Positions 1 through 11,720 of a stretch of 64,000 bases of DNA are shown here, one piece after another. The stretch's first letter is position 1. Every line of letters begins with the position of its first letter. Source of the stretch: Eumeta japonica (taxonomy: Eukaryota; Arthropoda; Insecta; Lepidoptera; Psychidae); NCBI GenBank assembly GCA_005406025.1, contig BGZK01000216.1:434001-498000 (forward strand). The letters are read 5' to 3'. The notes under the pieces are model-generated. The model saw only the letters and a program-made list of their open reading frames with translations. It ran no database searches and was not told the origin of the DNA. A program made the position numbers and the translations under genes.

Positions 1-476
1 AGGATTTTTTAAATAATTTTGGGGTCTTTGTACCAATATTATTTTTCGAATATTAATGGTTTTCATTTTAAAAGATTGTATATTAGTCGAAAAAAGAATT
101 GGTTTACGGATGATAATGTTACGTGATAATGTCTTAAGAAAACATTGATGAAAAATTGCATTCTTTTATAAATTGAATTATTATATTATCACTGAATTAT
201 CATTATTTAGTATAATACAAAGAAGGAGTTAATTGAAAATGACAATGTTTTCGATAAATTAACATTTATTTGCACTCGTTAATTCACATATTTTTCTTCT
301 TAAATTATACAGTAAAGAGATAGATGCGACACAAGTTGAACACTTAGGCCGATCGTGCTTCATTGTTCCGCGCTCTCGCTTGCACGCTTGGCAAGTCATG
401 CTTTTTCATGCGTGCAGCCGGCGTTCATCGATTTATAAAAAGTTATCACGTCAAAATGATCCGTAGTTTACATCTA
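1..476. other. No gene recognised (window start)
   Basis: AT-rich sequence, more GC-rich from about 320 to 430 (TTCCGCGCTCTCGCTTGCAC). No open frame with family resemblance. Confidence 0.5.
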
Positions 477-540
477 CAAAAGATGTTTCACATCTGCTAG
501 GCGTCCCATCGGACGCATGCCAGATGTGAAACGTCTTTTG
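477..540. repeat. Hairpin, 20-bp arms with one mismatch
   Basis: CAAAAGATGTTTCACATCTG (477-496) pairs with CAGATGTGAAACGTCTTTTG (521-540). The 24-base loop contains a smaller GCGTCC/GGACGC stem. Confidence 0.9.
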
Positions 541-750
541 TTAATTTCTTTTGCGTTAAAATATTTTTTAATAAAAAAAAAAAGAAAAATTGCAGGTCGT
601 ACTACATATCCTTTTACTAAACACCAAGATTTAAAACTGAAGTGGTGTCTTGCAGAACATTTCCACTTCTATCCAAACGCGTCATTAAATCCTTCACATC
701 ATAACAGCTCTACTCTCGTGATTGCACAACCGGCATTGATTAGATTGGAT

Positions 751-812
751 TCCTTTACTTACAAGAGCAAGTAAAGGATACGATCCGAGATCTGAACTTC
801 CTAGTTCAGATC
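751..812. repeat. Two adjacent short hairpins
   Basis: TCCTTTACTT (751-760) with AAGTAAAGGA (769-778), and GATCTGAACT (789-798) with AGTTCAGATC (803-812). Both are perfect 10-bp stems with loops of 8 and 4 bases. Confidence 0.85.
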
Positions 813-1223
813 ATTCCTGTATTCACCATCGACTATAAACTTTTTCCACGTATTCTTGTCACGTCACCATGCAACCGCTAGATGCCCTACCAGTGTACTT
901 TTTTGAACAATACAATAAGTAACCGATGCTCATTCGTAACTGTCAAAGTGTCCCTCTGGACACCTCTTCTCAAAGTCTCCATCGCCGTCGATATTGACCT
1001 GTTCAGTGGGTTAGGAGTGAAATGACGGACGGAAAGACCGAGTCGCTTTCGAATTCATATGGTGTGTCGGGTTTACGTCCCTTCACTGTCGAGGCGTATC
1101 CTCCCACAATCTTTTTATTTTAGATTGAGGGAATTCGACCTCTGCCCTTCCGGCTGACTCAATACGAATCGAGGGTTACCAACTATACTATAACGTTCAC
1201 ATCTATCTGTCAAAAACATGATT

Positions 1224-1537
1224 AAAATAAATTATACTATAAAAAACTAAAAACAAACGCTCTTAAAATTAATTGAACTAAAAACTTCAAAATAAAACTG
1301 TAGTAATCAATTAAAAAATTCATATTATTGTACAAAACACATGAGGTGCTTGTTATAATAACTACAGATATAATAAACTATTGATAAAATATTTACAACA
1401 ATTGAAATCAAGTCCCCCACGTGTTTTGTATAGTAATATGAATTTTTTAATTGATTACTACAGTTTTATTTCGAATTTTTTAGTTCAATTAATTTTAAAA
1501 GCGTATTTTTTTAGTTTATTTAACTATAATTTATTTT
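1224..1537. repeat. Long foldback element, arms about 115 bp
   Basis: The left arm (about 1224-1340) and right arm (about 1419-1537) are imperfect reverse complements. For example AATTCATATTATTGTACAAA near 1318 mirrors TTTGTATAGTAATATGAATT near 1426. The outer end (TTTTAAAAGCG, AACTATA, TTTCACTTT) resembles that of the foldback at 10.9 kb. Confidence 0.8.
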
Positions 1538-1793
1538 TTACTTTTCACTTTGGTTTATTAGATTTAATTCCTTCTTTATCGACTGTAAGTCCAAAGCTGT
1601 ACTGTTCACCACATTTCGTTCCGCAAAATAAATAAATGACTAAGTTATAAAGAAGAGGCTTTTTCTGAATCACGGTTATGAATATATTATGAATATCATA
1701 AATACTAGTATGTGCTTATTAGACTTGCCAGAACCTGCGTATGTATGAGGAGCAAACGAGATAAGAACGCAGATACCTTGAAAAAGTCTCCGG

Positions 1794-2037
1794 TATGGAG
1801 TACTATACACAGCATATAGTACTCCATAATCTCCGGCTCTGTTGTGCTGAGCCGAGTGCCACAAGCGAACAGTTTTTTTTTTTTGGTCCGAGGAAGTGGA
1901 AATCTTCACGGACGAAAGATACCCGGCCACGCGACCTAGAGTCCGGGTTATGTGGGATTTTTACCCACTAAAACCACTCCCTTGGGGTGACTCTACTGTA
2001 ACGCGTATAATATGTCCGACCCGGAGTTTACTCCGGG
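1794..2037. repeat. Two further hairpins (1794-1828 and 2020-2037)
   Basis: TATGGAGTACTATA (1794-1807) mirrors TATAGTACTCCATA (1815-1828). CCCGGAGT (2020-2027) mirrors ACTCCGGG (2030-2037). Both are perfect. Confidence 0.85.
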
Positions 2038-2248
2038 GGACAAAGTTTGGGGACTTCGCGTCGCGTGGGAAAAGATTAATTGATTATTAACTAGGCTTAC
2101 CGGCCCAGTATGGGGTGTAAGGGAGATAACTTTGGGCGAGTTAAAATTTATTATTTTTAATCGCCTCTACGAGTGAGGCGCGCTCGATGAGGCGTATAAG
2201 TTTTTCCGTCGGGTTCGCGGCGGTGCGGAATTTTTTCGCGAGAATCGC

Positions 2249-2294
2249 GAGCCAGTTAATGTCAATAACAGATATTATTGACATTAACTGGCTC
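2249..2294. repeat. Perfect 20-bp hairpin
   Basis: GAGCCAGTTAATGTCAATAA (2249-2268) pairs perfectly with TTATTGACATTAACTGGCTC (2275-2294) across a six-base loop. Confidence 0.95.
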
Positions 2295-2358
2295 AGATCG
2301 TCCGCGGACGTCTGGTCATGTTTCGCTTGGGTGGGACGCTGCGCGCTCGGTACCAAAA

Positions 2359-2398
2359 CATGCGTACAGTTTCGGTACACTCCGAAACTGTACGCATG
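2359..2398. repeat. Perfect 17-bp hairpin
   Basis: CATGCGTACAGTTTCGG (2359-2375) pairs with CCGAAACTGTACGCATG (2382-2398) across a six-base loop. Confidence 0.95.
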
Positions 2399-2444
2399 CG
2401 CAGTTCACGCGTTCCGTCTTTGTTACTCTCATACAGAGATCATT

Positions 2445-2680
2445 AAAGAGACTTATTAATTCTAGCGATCCTAATCAGGATAATGGAAATTTTTTATCGA
2501 ATTATTAAATTTTCATCGGTCCTTGAGACGTGTGCAAAATTTCAATTTTATCCGACATCTAGAAATCGGTGAAAATTTGGCTCAAATATTCCGTTACATA
2601 CATACATGGATACATACAATCCAAGCTTATAAAAGCATGTTAAAAAGAGATAAATTACTCCTTTTCGCCGAGCTGCAACG
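2445..2680 (+). repeat. Dispersed repeat module, copy 1
   Basis: Begins GCGATCCTAATCAGGATAAT, then TCGGTCCTTGAGACGTGTGC, TCCGTTACATACATACAT and AAGCTTATAAAAGCATGTTA. The same order of motifs recurs twice at 11.34-11.72 kb. Confidence 0.85.
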
Positions 2681-2700
2681 CCGTAAATCATTCTTTTTTT

Positions 2701-4700
2701 TTTAAACTTCAATAGTTACGGGAAAAAATTTATGGCATCAGTACAATAATCGCTACGCAACTGCGATCGCGATGTCTATGATCTTCAATGAAGTTATGTC
2801 GTAATTCCAATTGTGTGACATTCTTCTAGTTACCCTATTTTACGAAAAAGAGTGGTACGTGTGAAAATACGTCCTCACACATTACTAGATAAATAGTTTA
2901 GGGTACAATGCAAAAAGAGTAGTCTTCTCCTATTACTTCCTAAAAACCACATTAAAAATTCACGGTTTGATTCGTTAGAACCGTTTCAAAACCTAAAAAC
3001 AAAGAGCGGCGGACTCATATTTTTTTTTACAAATCCGCGCTCCTATTACACGATGCCGGTCAGTGTTGCCTGTCTTTTTTTTTCCTCAAATTGATGGTCC
3101 CATTGTGTTGCCGTCCCCGAATACTCCGATTCGCCGGCGGAATAATTAATACCGGTCGAAAATTTTTTTTTTTTTACTCCGTGCCGTCCCGATGCCGGAA
3201 TGTAGATTTTTTGACGTTCGGACGCCTTTCAAACGGCCGCATATTGCCATTTATTTCTTTTTTTATCGAGAACGATTTTAATGGCGTCGCTGGTTTTGTT
3301 TTTCAGCTGAACCGTGAGAGTTTAAAATCGGAACTATTTTATATTTGCCAGTATTTTACAAATATCACGCATGGTTTTCAGTATTTTAGAAGTGTCGTGG
3401 ATGATTATAGTTTGTATTTAGTATCCAAATGAGAATGTGATAAAAAAAATGTGAAATAAATATACTTTTACCAAAGCACTGTCATAGCATAGAGTTATTG
3501 AAAGTTTAGGTTAATGTTATTTATAAATTTAAAAGTGTAGAAATTGAATGCTAAATCTCGTACTGCAGACAAATTATCTACAATCTACTGTTTTTAAAAA
3601 TTGTTTTCATTCGTTTTTAATAGTTTTATTCTAGAATATCTAAAATCTAGTAAGTATTCCGTTCTCAATAAGACAAAAAGAACAGGGCCGGATCTACCAT
3701 ACGGCTTTTTATATTCTGTTTTTTATTCAACAGGAGGTTATTCTCATATTATTGAAGCACAACCTAATTCAAAAATAACCAATGCATATTCATAGACAAA
3801 TAATTTCTGGTAATTTTTAATTTAGAAAATGTGCTATCGTTGGTAAACAACTACTGTAGACAAACAACATCGAACTATAAGTCGGGCACATTGACCTAAT
3901 TTTGAATTACCGTATCTCCTGTATGTACAAACCGATCCTTGTAATTCAAAAATTCCCTTGTACATTAGATAATCCTCTATAAAACTAAAAGTTAATAAAC
4001 CGTAACAAAAATATTGGAGTCAAATTAAAAACCTGATAGATAATGTTATGGTTCATAAGTACGAAACCCTTTCCTTAAAAATTCGACTCGCACTCGATCT
4101 TTTTGAAATATGTTTTTGTGAAATGTTACAGTTTTACAGCCCTTTGAATATCATCATTTTGACATTTCTAACGACTCCATATTCTCGTAATTAAAAAAAA
4201 CTGTCATGTGCTTTAACAGAAAAAGAATCCATAATTTAAGAGGCATTTTCGATATCAAAAATTATAAATCCGTATACTGAACCGACTGCAAGCAAGTCCG
4301 ACTCACGTTTGATAGATTTTGTACATTTATGATTAAGCACACGCAGACTATTCAACGTATTACAATTTTCTTCACAAGGGTCGTATAACATATTTACGAG
4401 CCCTTATGACCTGCAGCATTGAGTGTTTTTTTTAACTATTACATTAAAATATTAATTATCTTTCGATTTTAGCGACGAAAAAAAAAATAGCATCGAGTTT
4501 GCCAGAATCGTCATAAAAACTTCCCAGCAGGTTAGGCAACATAGGGATAAGAGTTTAGTTTAATATTCATTAGATATGACCTTTGCACAACAGTGGGACG
4601 GTTGTACTGTACAAAATACGAGTACAAAGTGTAAATATCTGCACGCGATTGTTTTTTACATATTGACGGACGGAGCCGTGAGCAGCAACTAGTAGTAATA
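2701..4700. other. No gene recognised
   Basis: Mixed AT-rich sequence with moderately GC-rich patches at about 3050-3300. The longest forward frame there (3091-3432) has no recognisable domain and no splice or codon-use support, so I treat it as chance. Confidence 0.5.
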
Positions 4701-5199
4701 CAGTGGAATCCCAATAACTCGAACCTCTTTAAGTCGAAATCCTCAGTAAGTCGAAAAAAATTGCCATTCCCTTCCGATGAACCCCTAAATGCGCGGTATC
4801 TCGAATTATTTAGACTTTGTAATTCGAAATAAATGTTATCTCCCTACGAAGTATTGATAATACATATTTATAGTCTATAACTCGAATTTCAAAAAGGAGA
4901 CTCCGTAAGTCGTAGTTGGTAAATTATAATGACGTCTTACTTGGAATTCCCCGAAACAATAGCAATAAATTCCAAAATGAATGTTTGGGTTCGGGGCTTC
5001 TAATATATTGTTTTTGTCTTATACACGTGTAATGAATGAATACTTTCATGAAACTTTCTAAATAACACAGCTGTGAACGTTATGTTTGTTCCTTGTCGAC
5101 ACAGTCATATGTATCTCGAAGTTCTAGTTAAGTCGTAAACTCGTTAACTCGATTTTTTTTTGCATTTCCCTTGACATTCGAGTTATTGAGATTCCACTG
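4701..5199. mobile_element. pogo/Tigger-like MITE (Tc1/mariner superfamily)
   Basis: Ends are near-perfect inverted repeats: CAGTGGAATCCCAATAACTC at the left, and the reverse complement of the right end reads CAGTGGAATCTCAATAACTC. TA dinucleotides flank both ends (4699-4700 and 5200-5201). Inside there are several subterminal AAGTCGAA motifs and no transposase frame. Size 499 bp. The superfamily call rests on the TA duplication and CAGTGGAA-type ends. Confidence 0.8.
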
Positions 5200-5201
5200 T
5201 A

Positions 5202-7585
5202 GTATAAAATAAGACGTACGTGTATGCAATACAATATCAATCGCAGGCAAATACCACATGAGATACGGCAATAACGACAAAGCGAATTCAATATTCGGAT
5301 AATGTCGCGGCGAAGTCGTCTTGAACGCAGTTTTGCTTGCGACAGGCAGGACCCCTATTATCCCGGCATATAGAAGGATTTGCGTAAGTCGCTCGCTATG
5401 TTTTTTTTCTGGAATTCCTTCCCTCGCTTGGATTGTTCCACGGCCTTGTCCTCTGCAATGTCCCAAGCCTACTACAAGTTTAGAAAGTTTCAATATACGT
5501 TTTTAGGCTTAACCTGAGAATGGAGTCGACATCTTCAGTGTGGGACACCCTTGTTGACAACCGTACATATCAAAAGCTTGAGTGATAAATTACTTTTTTG
5601 CGGTAATGGGCGACTTTTGACTTGAAACCTTACCGGCGTACCGGTAAACCTTGGATTGGCAGTGGCAAAATGAGCATTATAAATTCTAAATTCATTAAAG
5701 TGTTCTAAACTTTCCTCTTTTTAAAGTCGATAATGTCCATAGCGAAGAGTTTGGGAAAATGATTACAAAACCCACAGACGAACTGTTGCAGTGTATTTAA
5801 TCGATGGTTACCACCCCAAATTGTTTTGATTTTGAAACGCTCCTCAAATCTCCACGATTAATAACGTAGCTGAGATTACTGAATAAATCGAATAAAATCA
5901 AAGCAGGCGCAGCTAATCGCGGCAAATATACCACCGATGCAAACATGAACTGTACTAGATGAAGCTAGGAAGGAAACGGCTAGTACTACAAGGCCTAGGG
6001 GGGCCTGAATCGCTCATCCATGTCCTATATCGTTTTAATATATACATTGTCCAAATTTTAGCCGTGATTCCCATTTCTTCGTTCATAGCAGTGACAAAAA
6101 TCCTCCGTTCTTACATTTCATAACCAATATTGCTGAAACGTGCTTATCGTGTGTAGAAATATGTCTATTCAATTAAATATTTGTGGATAATCCAATGATA
6201 CTGCATATTACCAACAAAGAAACGTATACGTCTACTGTCCTCCCCTCCGAGTACGCTTTCATTTGTATAACTGACCGAAGGTGTGACACCGATGATGATA
6301 TGATCTCGGTTACTTTTCATCATCCCACATCATCTCAGGCAGGGGCACTGTCTCCCCAAAATATTTGTTTTCATATTGAGAGTCTCGGCACCAAATTCCA
6401 TCACACTGGTCGAGTTCGCGTCTGGAGCTGTTTGTGTTTGCCGCCGTCATTGCTGTAATAATGTCCGCGACTGACTGCTTAAATGATTCCGAAGTACAAA
6501 GCGAGCGGTTTATGCCTGGCTGTTTTTTATTTATGAATTAAAATTACTATACATACAGCGAAAAGTACCTTAATAAAGCGTTTTTAGATATTTTCGCACC
6601 ATAGCAAAATACTCTATTCTATAGATTATTTCATGACAACAATGAAATAGAACTTAGACATTATGTGAAAATGTGCGTTTAATCTACCAATGACAATAAC
6701 ATTTTTACGGCTCTCGCGACATGTGTTCACCATGACGTTTGGAGAGCGAATGCTCGCTTTATTTGGGTCTGGAACGTGATTGGCTTTCAGAATTTGTGTC
6801 TACCCCGATTCGGGTCGTTCGCCTTGGATTATTATCAATGTCTTAAACTTTTACGAGAACTGTTCGTATCGGATAATGTAGATTATTTCGGGTGCCGTTT
6901 GGTGGCCTGTCTTAAAACGTTCGTTCAATTGATATTTAGGGATTGCTTACTCGTGTTATTTTTCGTAGACGATACATTTTTCAAATTATGAAACAGTGGT
7001 CTATTGTAATTTATTTATATTAAATACTGTAACAATTCTTAAAAAATCTGATTAAAACAGAATATATGTTTATTTTTATACATATGTAGATAAGCAAATA
7101 AGGTGTGCAGTAAAACTAGTCTAGATCTATAACTAGTCTTCACACAATTTATGATTGTTTTGATAGGAAATTAATATGCATATAGAATTCATTGATCAAG
7201 TATAGGTGGTGCGGTAAACTGCTATTTTTTGAACTGCCGACCTTATGAGCTTGCGCATCGAACGATCAACCCAGCGAAAATGGGCGGGGCGGTAAGCAGT
7301 TAGTGATTTACTACAATCGTTAATATTCGTTAATAGTTTAACTCTGATTCGTTTACGTTTCCGCGCTATATGCCATTTCATTGCCAGCTGTATATATCCT
7401 TCAACATAGAGACCGACGTAGAGAAGACAAGTGCTTATTTCTTTCCAGCCTATCTGATAACCCTTAATACAATATATCGACTTTTTTCTCTTTGAAATTC
7501 CGTACTTGTAGTAGTAAAATATGTCCCTTTTTTTTCATCCAAATCGATATTCGTGGACCTATTAAATTTTACGGGGTATGATAAA
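5202..7585. other. No gene recognised
   Basis: Contains a short perfect hairpin TTACCGG/CCGGTAA at 5630-5647 and an unassigned reverse frame near 6290-6470 (contains YFGETVPLP). Nothing can be assigned to a family. Confidence 0.45.
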
Positions 7586-7593
7586 CCAATTGC

Positions 7594-7789
7594 CAGTGGC
7601 GGCGCTACACCACTCGTGGACGTCGGCGACATCAGGTTTGCGAGGCCTCTTTTTAATAACTTGTAGGCAAAACTTTTTGCGAGGCCTCTTTTTAATAACT
7701 TGTAGGCAAAACTTTTTTGTTTGCGAGGCCCCTTCAGGCGCGAGGCCGTCGGCGGTCGCCGACGTCGCCGACGCCTAGCGCCGCCACTG
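7594..7789. mobile_element. hAT-type MITE with 8-bp target duplication
   Basis: Ends are inverted repeats CAGTGGCGGCGCTA / TAGCGCCGCCACTG. The 8-bp direct duplication CCAATTGC flanks them exactly at 7586-7593 and 7790-7797. An 8-bp duplication with CAGTGGCGG-type ends is diagnostic of hAT elements. Non-coding, 196 bp. Confidence 0.9.
7640..7717. repeat. 39-bp tandem duplication inside the hAT MITE
   Basis: GCGAGGCCTCTTTTTAATAA and the 19 bases after it occur twice head to tail (7640-7678, 7679-7717) with no difference seen. A third partial GCGAGGCCCC follows at about 7723. Confidence 0.9.
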
Positions 7790-8066
7790 CCAATTGCAAG
7801 TAGTGATAAATGTTAGTATACCATAGCATAGCAGTAAGTGCGCAGGCAAATAACGAAAAGTTAAACTTAAGCAATAAAAATATAATGCAGTGTGAAGATT
7901 ACGTTGAGTAAGATGAGTAAACACGCGTCAAGAGCTGAATAAGGAATAATCAAATGCAATGCACAATGTTTGTATGCATGCATGAGACACGATAATCAAG
8001 GAGTGCGTTTTTTAATTTTTGTAGCCTCTGACTTATACTTTATTTAAATTTTGTGATCGAATAAAT

Positions 8067-8209
8067 GGCGCTACTTTAATAAAATATTCATGTAAATTGT
8101 GCTATGTAACAGATAGCCCCATTTAAATAAAATACTGAGATAAATTTTTCTATCTAACAGATGGCGCTATTTAAATAAAATATTAAATAATTATTTTGCG
8201 ATCAAACAG
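8067..8209 (+). repeat. Tandem repeat, about 48-bp unit, three copies
   Basis: Units start ATGGCGCTACTTTAATAAAA (8067), ATAGCCCCATTTAAATAAAA (8113) and ATGGCGCTATTTAAATAAAA (8161), each ending near AACAG. Units are 46-49 bp and diverged. Confidence 0.85.
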
Positions 8210-8257
8210 ATACTGTGAAAATTTTAATGACTATAATTATTTCGGTTGAAAAGATAT

Positions 8258-8720
8258 AAATAAAATAAAAAATAGCTTTATTCATAGGGAATAGAAATTA
8301 CACTTGAAATGCGTCATAAACTATTGTTTTCGATATTAACATTACCACCCATTCCAAATGCTGATTCACCATGAGAGGAATGGCCAAGAAACTGAAGGTT
8401 TTCTCTTTTTACTCATCAGTACAAAATATTTGAGTAATTAATAATTCAGTACAACACTTAGAAATAACATGAAGCAACCTGATAGCCGAGCAGTTCAATT
8501 GCATGGGTTTTTTTCATACCCATATTCAGACCCAGTATGATAGCCCTTGCCATATAACTTTTTTTTTAACGTAACTTTTAAATATATAAAATGGCAAATT
8601 TTGAATTTCAGCCGGGACCCTATTTTAAAAGCGCACACATGCCCCTTAAATGATTTGTTAACTCTGCTTAGGCGGGTCTTAAGCAAGATCGTTCTTATGT
8701 CTAGTGTTAATGTTATTGAT
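8258..8720 (-). mobile_element. LINE 3' fragment (CR1/Jockey-like), degenerate
   Basis: On the minus strand a frame ends in KKKLYGKGYHTGSEYGYEKN just before a stop. This resembles the C-terminal tail of insect non-LTR retrotransposon reverse transcriptases. A homologous plus-strand copy lies at 22.26-22.72 kb. 5' truncated and frameshifted. Confidence 0.6.
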
Positions 8721-8799
8721 GTCTCTCCTTTTTTTCAACGATTCTGTATGTCTCTTGACATATGCCAGGTTTTCGTACACGTGTTGCGATGCTAAATTT

Positions 8800-9070
8800 A
8801 AAATATTAATATCCACACAAGGTAGGCCACACAAAGTCGGAGCCCTTAGGCACAGAGCCAGGGCCCTTGGGCACGCAGAGTCTTGGCCTTCGGTTGCACA
8901 GAGATTGGGACCCATTTAAAAAGCCCAATAATACGAAAATGAACATAGAATGCAAGTATATGCGCTCTTTAAACGACGATGATGACATTCCGGAGGTCCC
9001 ATCGAACGAAGCCTCCTGGCCTGTGTCCAGAGTGCCCATATGGAAGAGACGGAACTGGCCATGAGACCAA
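8800..9070. repeat. Moderately GC-rich segment, probably repeat-derived
   Basis: Contains internally similar phrases (GAGCCCTTAGGCACAGAG, GGGCCCTTGGGCACGCAGAG). Overlapping short frames on both strands show no recognised domain. Confidence 0.35.
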
Positions 9071-10885
9071 GTGCAATAGTTAGATTTCTACAGAAATCTG
9101 CTAAAATGATTTTGGATGAGATCTATTGCTGGATGTTAAGTCAATCTGATGTAGGCTTGAACGACATTGAAAATGTTTAAAACAGATGCTTTTAAATTTC
9201 TTTCTTTCGCTATCTATACATGAAATCAAGTTATAAATGAAAAAAAAAGCCGTGTAAATTTTAATTGTAACGAATTAGGGCACTGTTGAAACGACACTAA
9301 GACATCTCGCTCAGAAAGCTATCATTGAATTGACAATTTGAGAGAAAAATTCAAATTAATCATTAATCGCCGATATCAATTGTGAGGTCTTACAACAGAT
9401 AAATACGTAGAAATAGACGGATTTTCGTCTACGGTGGCTCCTTTTATTGCACCGCGGCGCCCGACGGTACATTAAAAAGCATACGTGATCCTATCGAGAA
9501 CCGCCTCACGGTCCTTGCCCGTACGTGCCGCGAATTTTTTCATTTGCGAAATTTCAATTCCCCATCGCTTGGCGGTTCGTTTCCGAACGAGCTTATATCC
9601 CGGATCGTATGGAACGATGAGTGGGAAACATGTTTTGTTTAAAGAGAAATAAAATATAGATATTTTCAGCACGTATCGATTCTATTTTCAGTCACTGAAG
9701 ATATTTGGAAAATTTTTGTCTAGTCGAAATGTTTACATTCGGGATCGTCAGCGTTTGCATGTAGTCGTGTATAGCGCTGTGGACCCGATTAAAATACGTA
9801 TCTGGGCAAACGAGCTTTGCTCGGCGTTTTTGGGTTTGCCGTTGGAATATGATGAATTCGGGAAAAACTGTGGATGTTTATTTCCGATTGTCAGTAGATA
9901 GGTAACAAAATTCGCCTAAGTATTTTATTTGAAATAGCGCCATCTGTTGTCCGCATCATGTAGTGGCCGTTTGTTGTTGACTAGCAATAACACAGCAACA
10001 ATATAAATTGACTATCTCAAAGTTTCACGAATGACGCTAAGTAGAACAACGTTTAAATTTTTTTTATCTCGTTTTTCCAATTTTTACAAGAAGTACCCCT
10101 ATATAGATAAAAAGCAAAGCTTTATCAAAATAAAATTTTTCATTCAAATCGTTAGAGCTGTATGAGAGATCGTCATATCACATACATACATATGTACATG
10201 TATAATAATTGCTAGTTTTATGGTGTAGGATATAACTTATGGAATTCAATGTAAATTATAGTTGTAAAAGCTTAGTGTTAACGGAACCCCAAAAAAAATA
10301 ATAAAAAAACGAACATCCAAAAGTCGCTACCGAATTTAATACATACAATATCATTACGAAATGCGTACTCTATTGACAATACGACAGACTAAATCCCGTA
10401 AATATACGAAAACGTTAATTTTTTTGAAAATGACTCTACAAACTTCTATACAATTCTATAATATCTATGACCTATGTTATGTTAATCTTAAGGAGCTGCT
10501 ATAGTAATAATGATTAAAAGGGGGTCACTTAAAAAAAAATCTACTTAAGAAGAAATAACTTTTCGGTACATAAAGAACTTCGAGATTATGTTGAGAAATT
10601 TGTTGATTTAAAGTATGAACCAGTTTTTTTTTAATTTTATACACAGCATGAAGAATATTTAACTACGAAATAACTACTTTTTATGAGAGAAATACTTAAA
10701 TATTGATATTACCTATATTTTATTGCATTAAATTCTTACCTTCAGGGGTTAGGTTTGTTCTTAATTACTGAATGCAAAGAGGATATTTTAATTGATGTTC
10801 TACTATTCACCGGCTCGATGTTTTTATTTTTCGCTTTCAAGTCACTTTATTCTGAGTCTTAAGTCGCGACGGGCGCCACAAAAAT
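9071..10885. other. No recognised gene; unassigned reverse frame at 9472-9672
   Basis: A 66-codon reverse frame contains KRTAKRWGIEISQMKKFAAR. It has a coding-like amino-acid mix but no family I know and no splice support. It may be a transposon remnant. The rest is AT-rich. Confidence 0.35.
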
Positions 10886-11178
10886 AAATATAGTTAATAA
10901 ACATGCTTTTAAAGTACATTAAACTAAAAAGTGAAAAATAATCCTTAATATGACCTCAAAAAAATAATGAACAATGACGAAAAATACTAGTATTATAATG
11001 GAAAAAGCGTCGATTCTCTATACACGAAAAATGTGGCACAAAGCGCCCCACGCTTTTTCCACAATAATACTAGTATTTTCGTCATTGTTCATTATTTTTT
11101 GAGTTCAGGATTATTTTTCACTTTTTAGTTTAATGTACTTTAAAAGCGAGTTTTTTAGTTTTTTTTAAACTATATTTA
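10886..11178. repeat. Long foldback element, arms about 125 bp
   Basis: The left arm (about 10886-11012) and right arm (about 11047-11178) mirror each other: AAGTACATTAAACTAAAAAG versus CTTTTTAGTTTAATGTACTT, and AATGAACAATGACGAAAA versus TTTTCGTCATTGTTCATT. The loop is about 35 bases. A truncated relative lies at 17.47-17.65 kb. Confidence 0.9.
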
Positions 11179-11261
11179 TTTTCACTTTTAGTTTGGTTGA
11201 TTGGTAAAATTTGTAATTTTTAACAATACAATAACATTTGTATTAATAATAATGCTTATGA

Positions 11262-11307
11262 CTGTTACTAAATTCTATTACAAAACAGTAATAGAATTTA
11301 GTAACAG
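11262..11307. repeat. Perfect 20-bp hairpin
   Basis: CTGTTACTAAATTCTATTAC (11262-11281) pairs with GTAATAGAATTTAGTAACAG (11288-11307) across a six-base loop. It lies between the foldback and the repeat module. Confidence 0.95.
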
Positions 11308-11342
11308 TAATAAGCCACTTGTTCTCACGCAGACGATACGTG

Positions 11343-11720
11343 ACGAAATTATTCGATCCTGGCGATCCTGATCAGGATAATGAGATAAACTTATCAAATT
11401 ATTGTATTGTCATTGCTCCTTGATAAGTATGCAAAGTTTCAAATTAATCAGACTTCATTAAAATTGGTGAAAATTAAGTTCAAAAATTCCGTTACATACA
11501 TAGATACATATAACCCAAGATTATATTAATCCTGGCGGTCCTAATAAGGATAATGGAAAACTATTATCAAATTTTTGTATTGTCATCGGTCCTTGAGATG
11601 TGTGTAAAGTTTCAAGTTGATCAGACTTCTAAAAAACCGGTGAAAATTAAGCTCAAAGATTCCGTTACATACATACATACATACAAATATACAGCCCAAG
11701 CTTATAAAAGCGTGTTAAAA
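11343..11720 (+). repeat. Dispersed repeat module, copies 2 and 3 in tandem
   Basis: Two consecutive copies (about 11343-11528 and 11529-11720) of the 2.45-kb module. Each has GATCCTGGCG, TCAGGATAAT or TAAGGATAATGGA, a CCTTGA block and TTCCGTTACATACATA. The second ends AAGCTTATAAAAGCGTGTTA. Confidence 0.85.

Noticed and set aside
3091..3432. 113-codon forward frame
   Set aside because: No recognised domain, T-rich runs inside, and no splice or promoter context.
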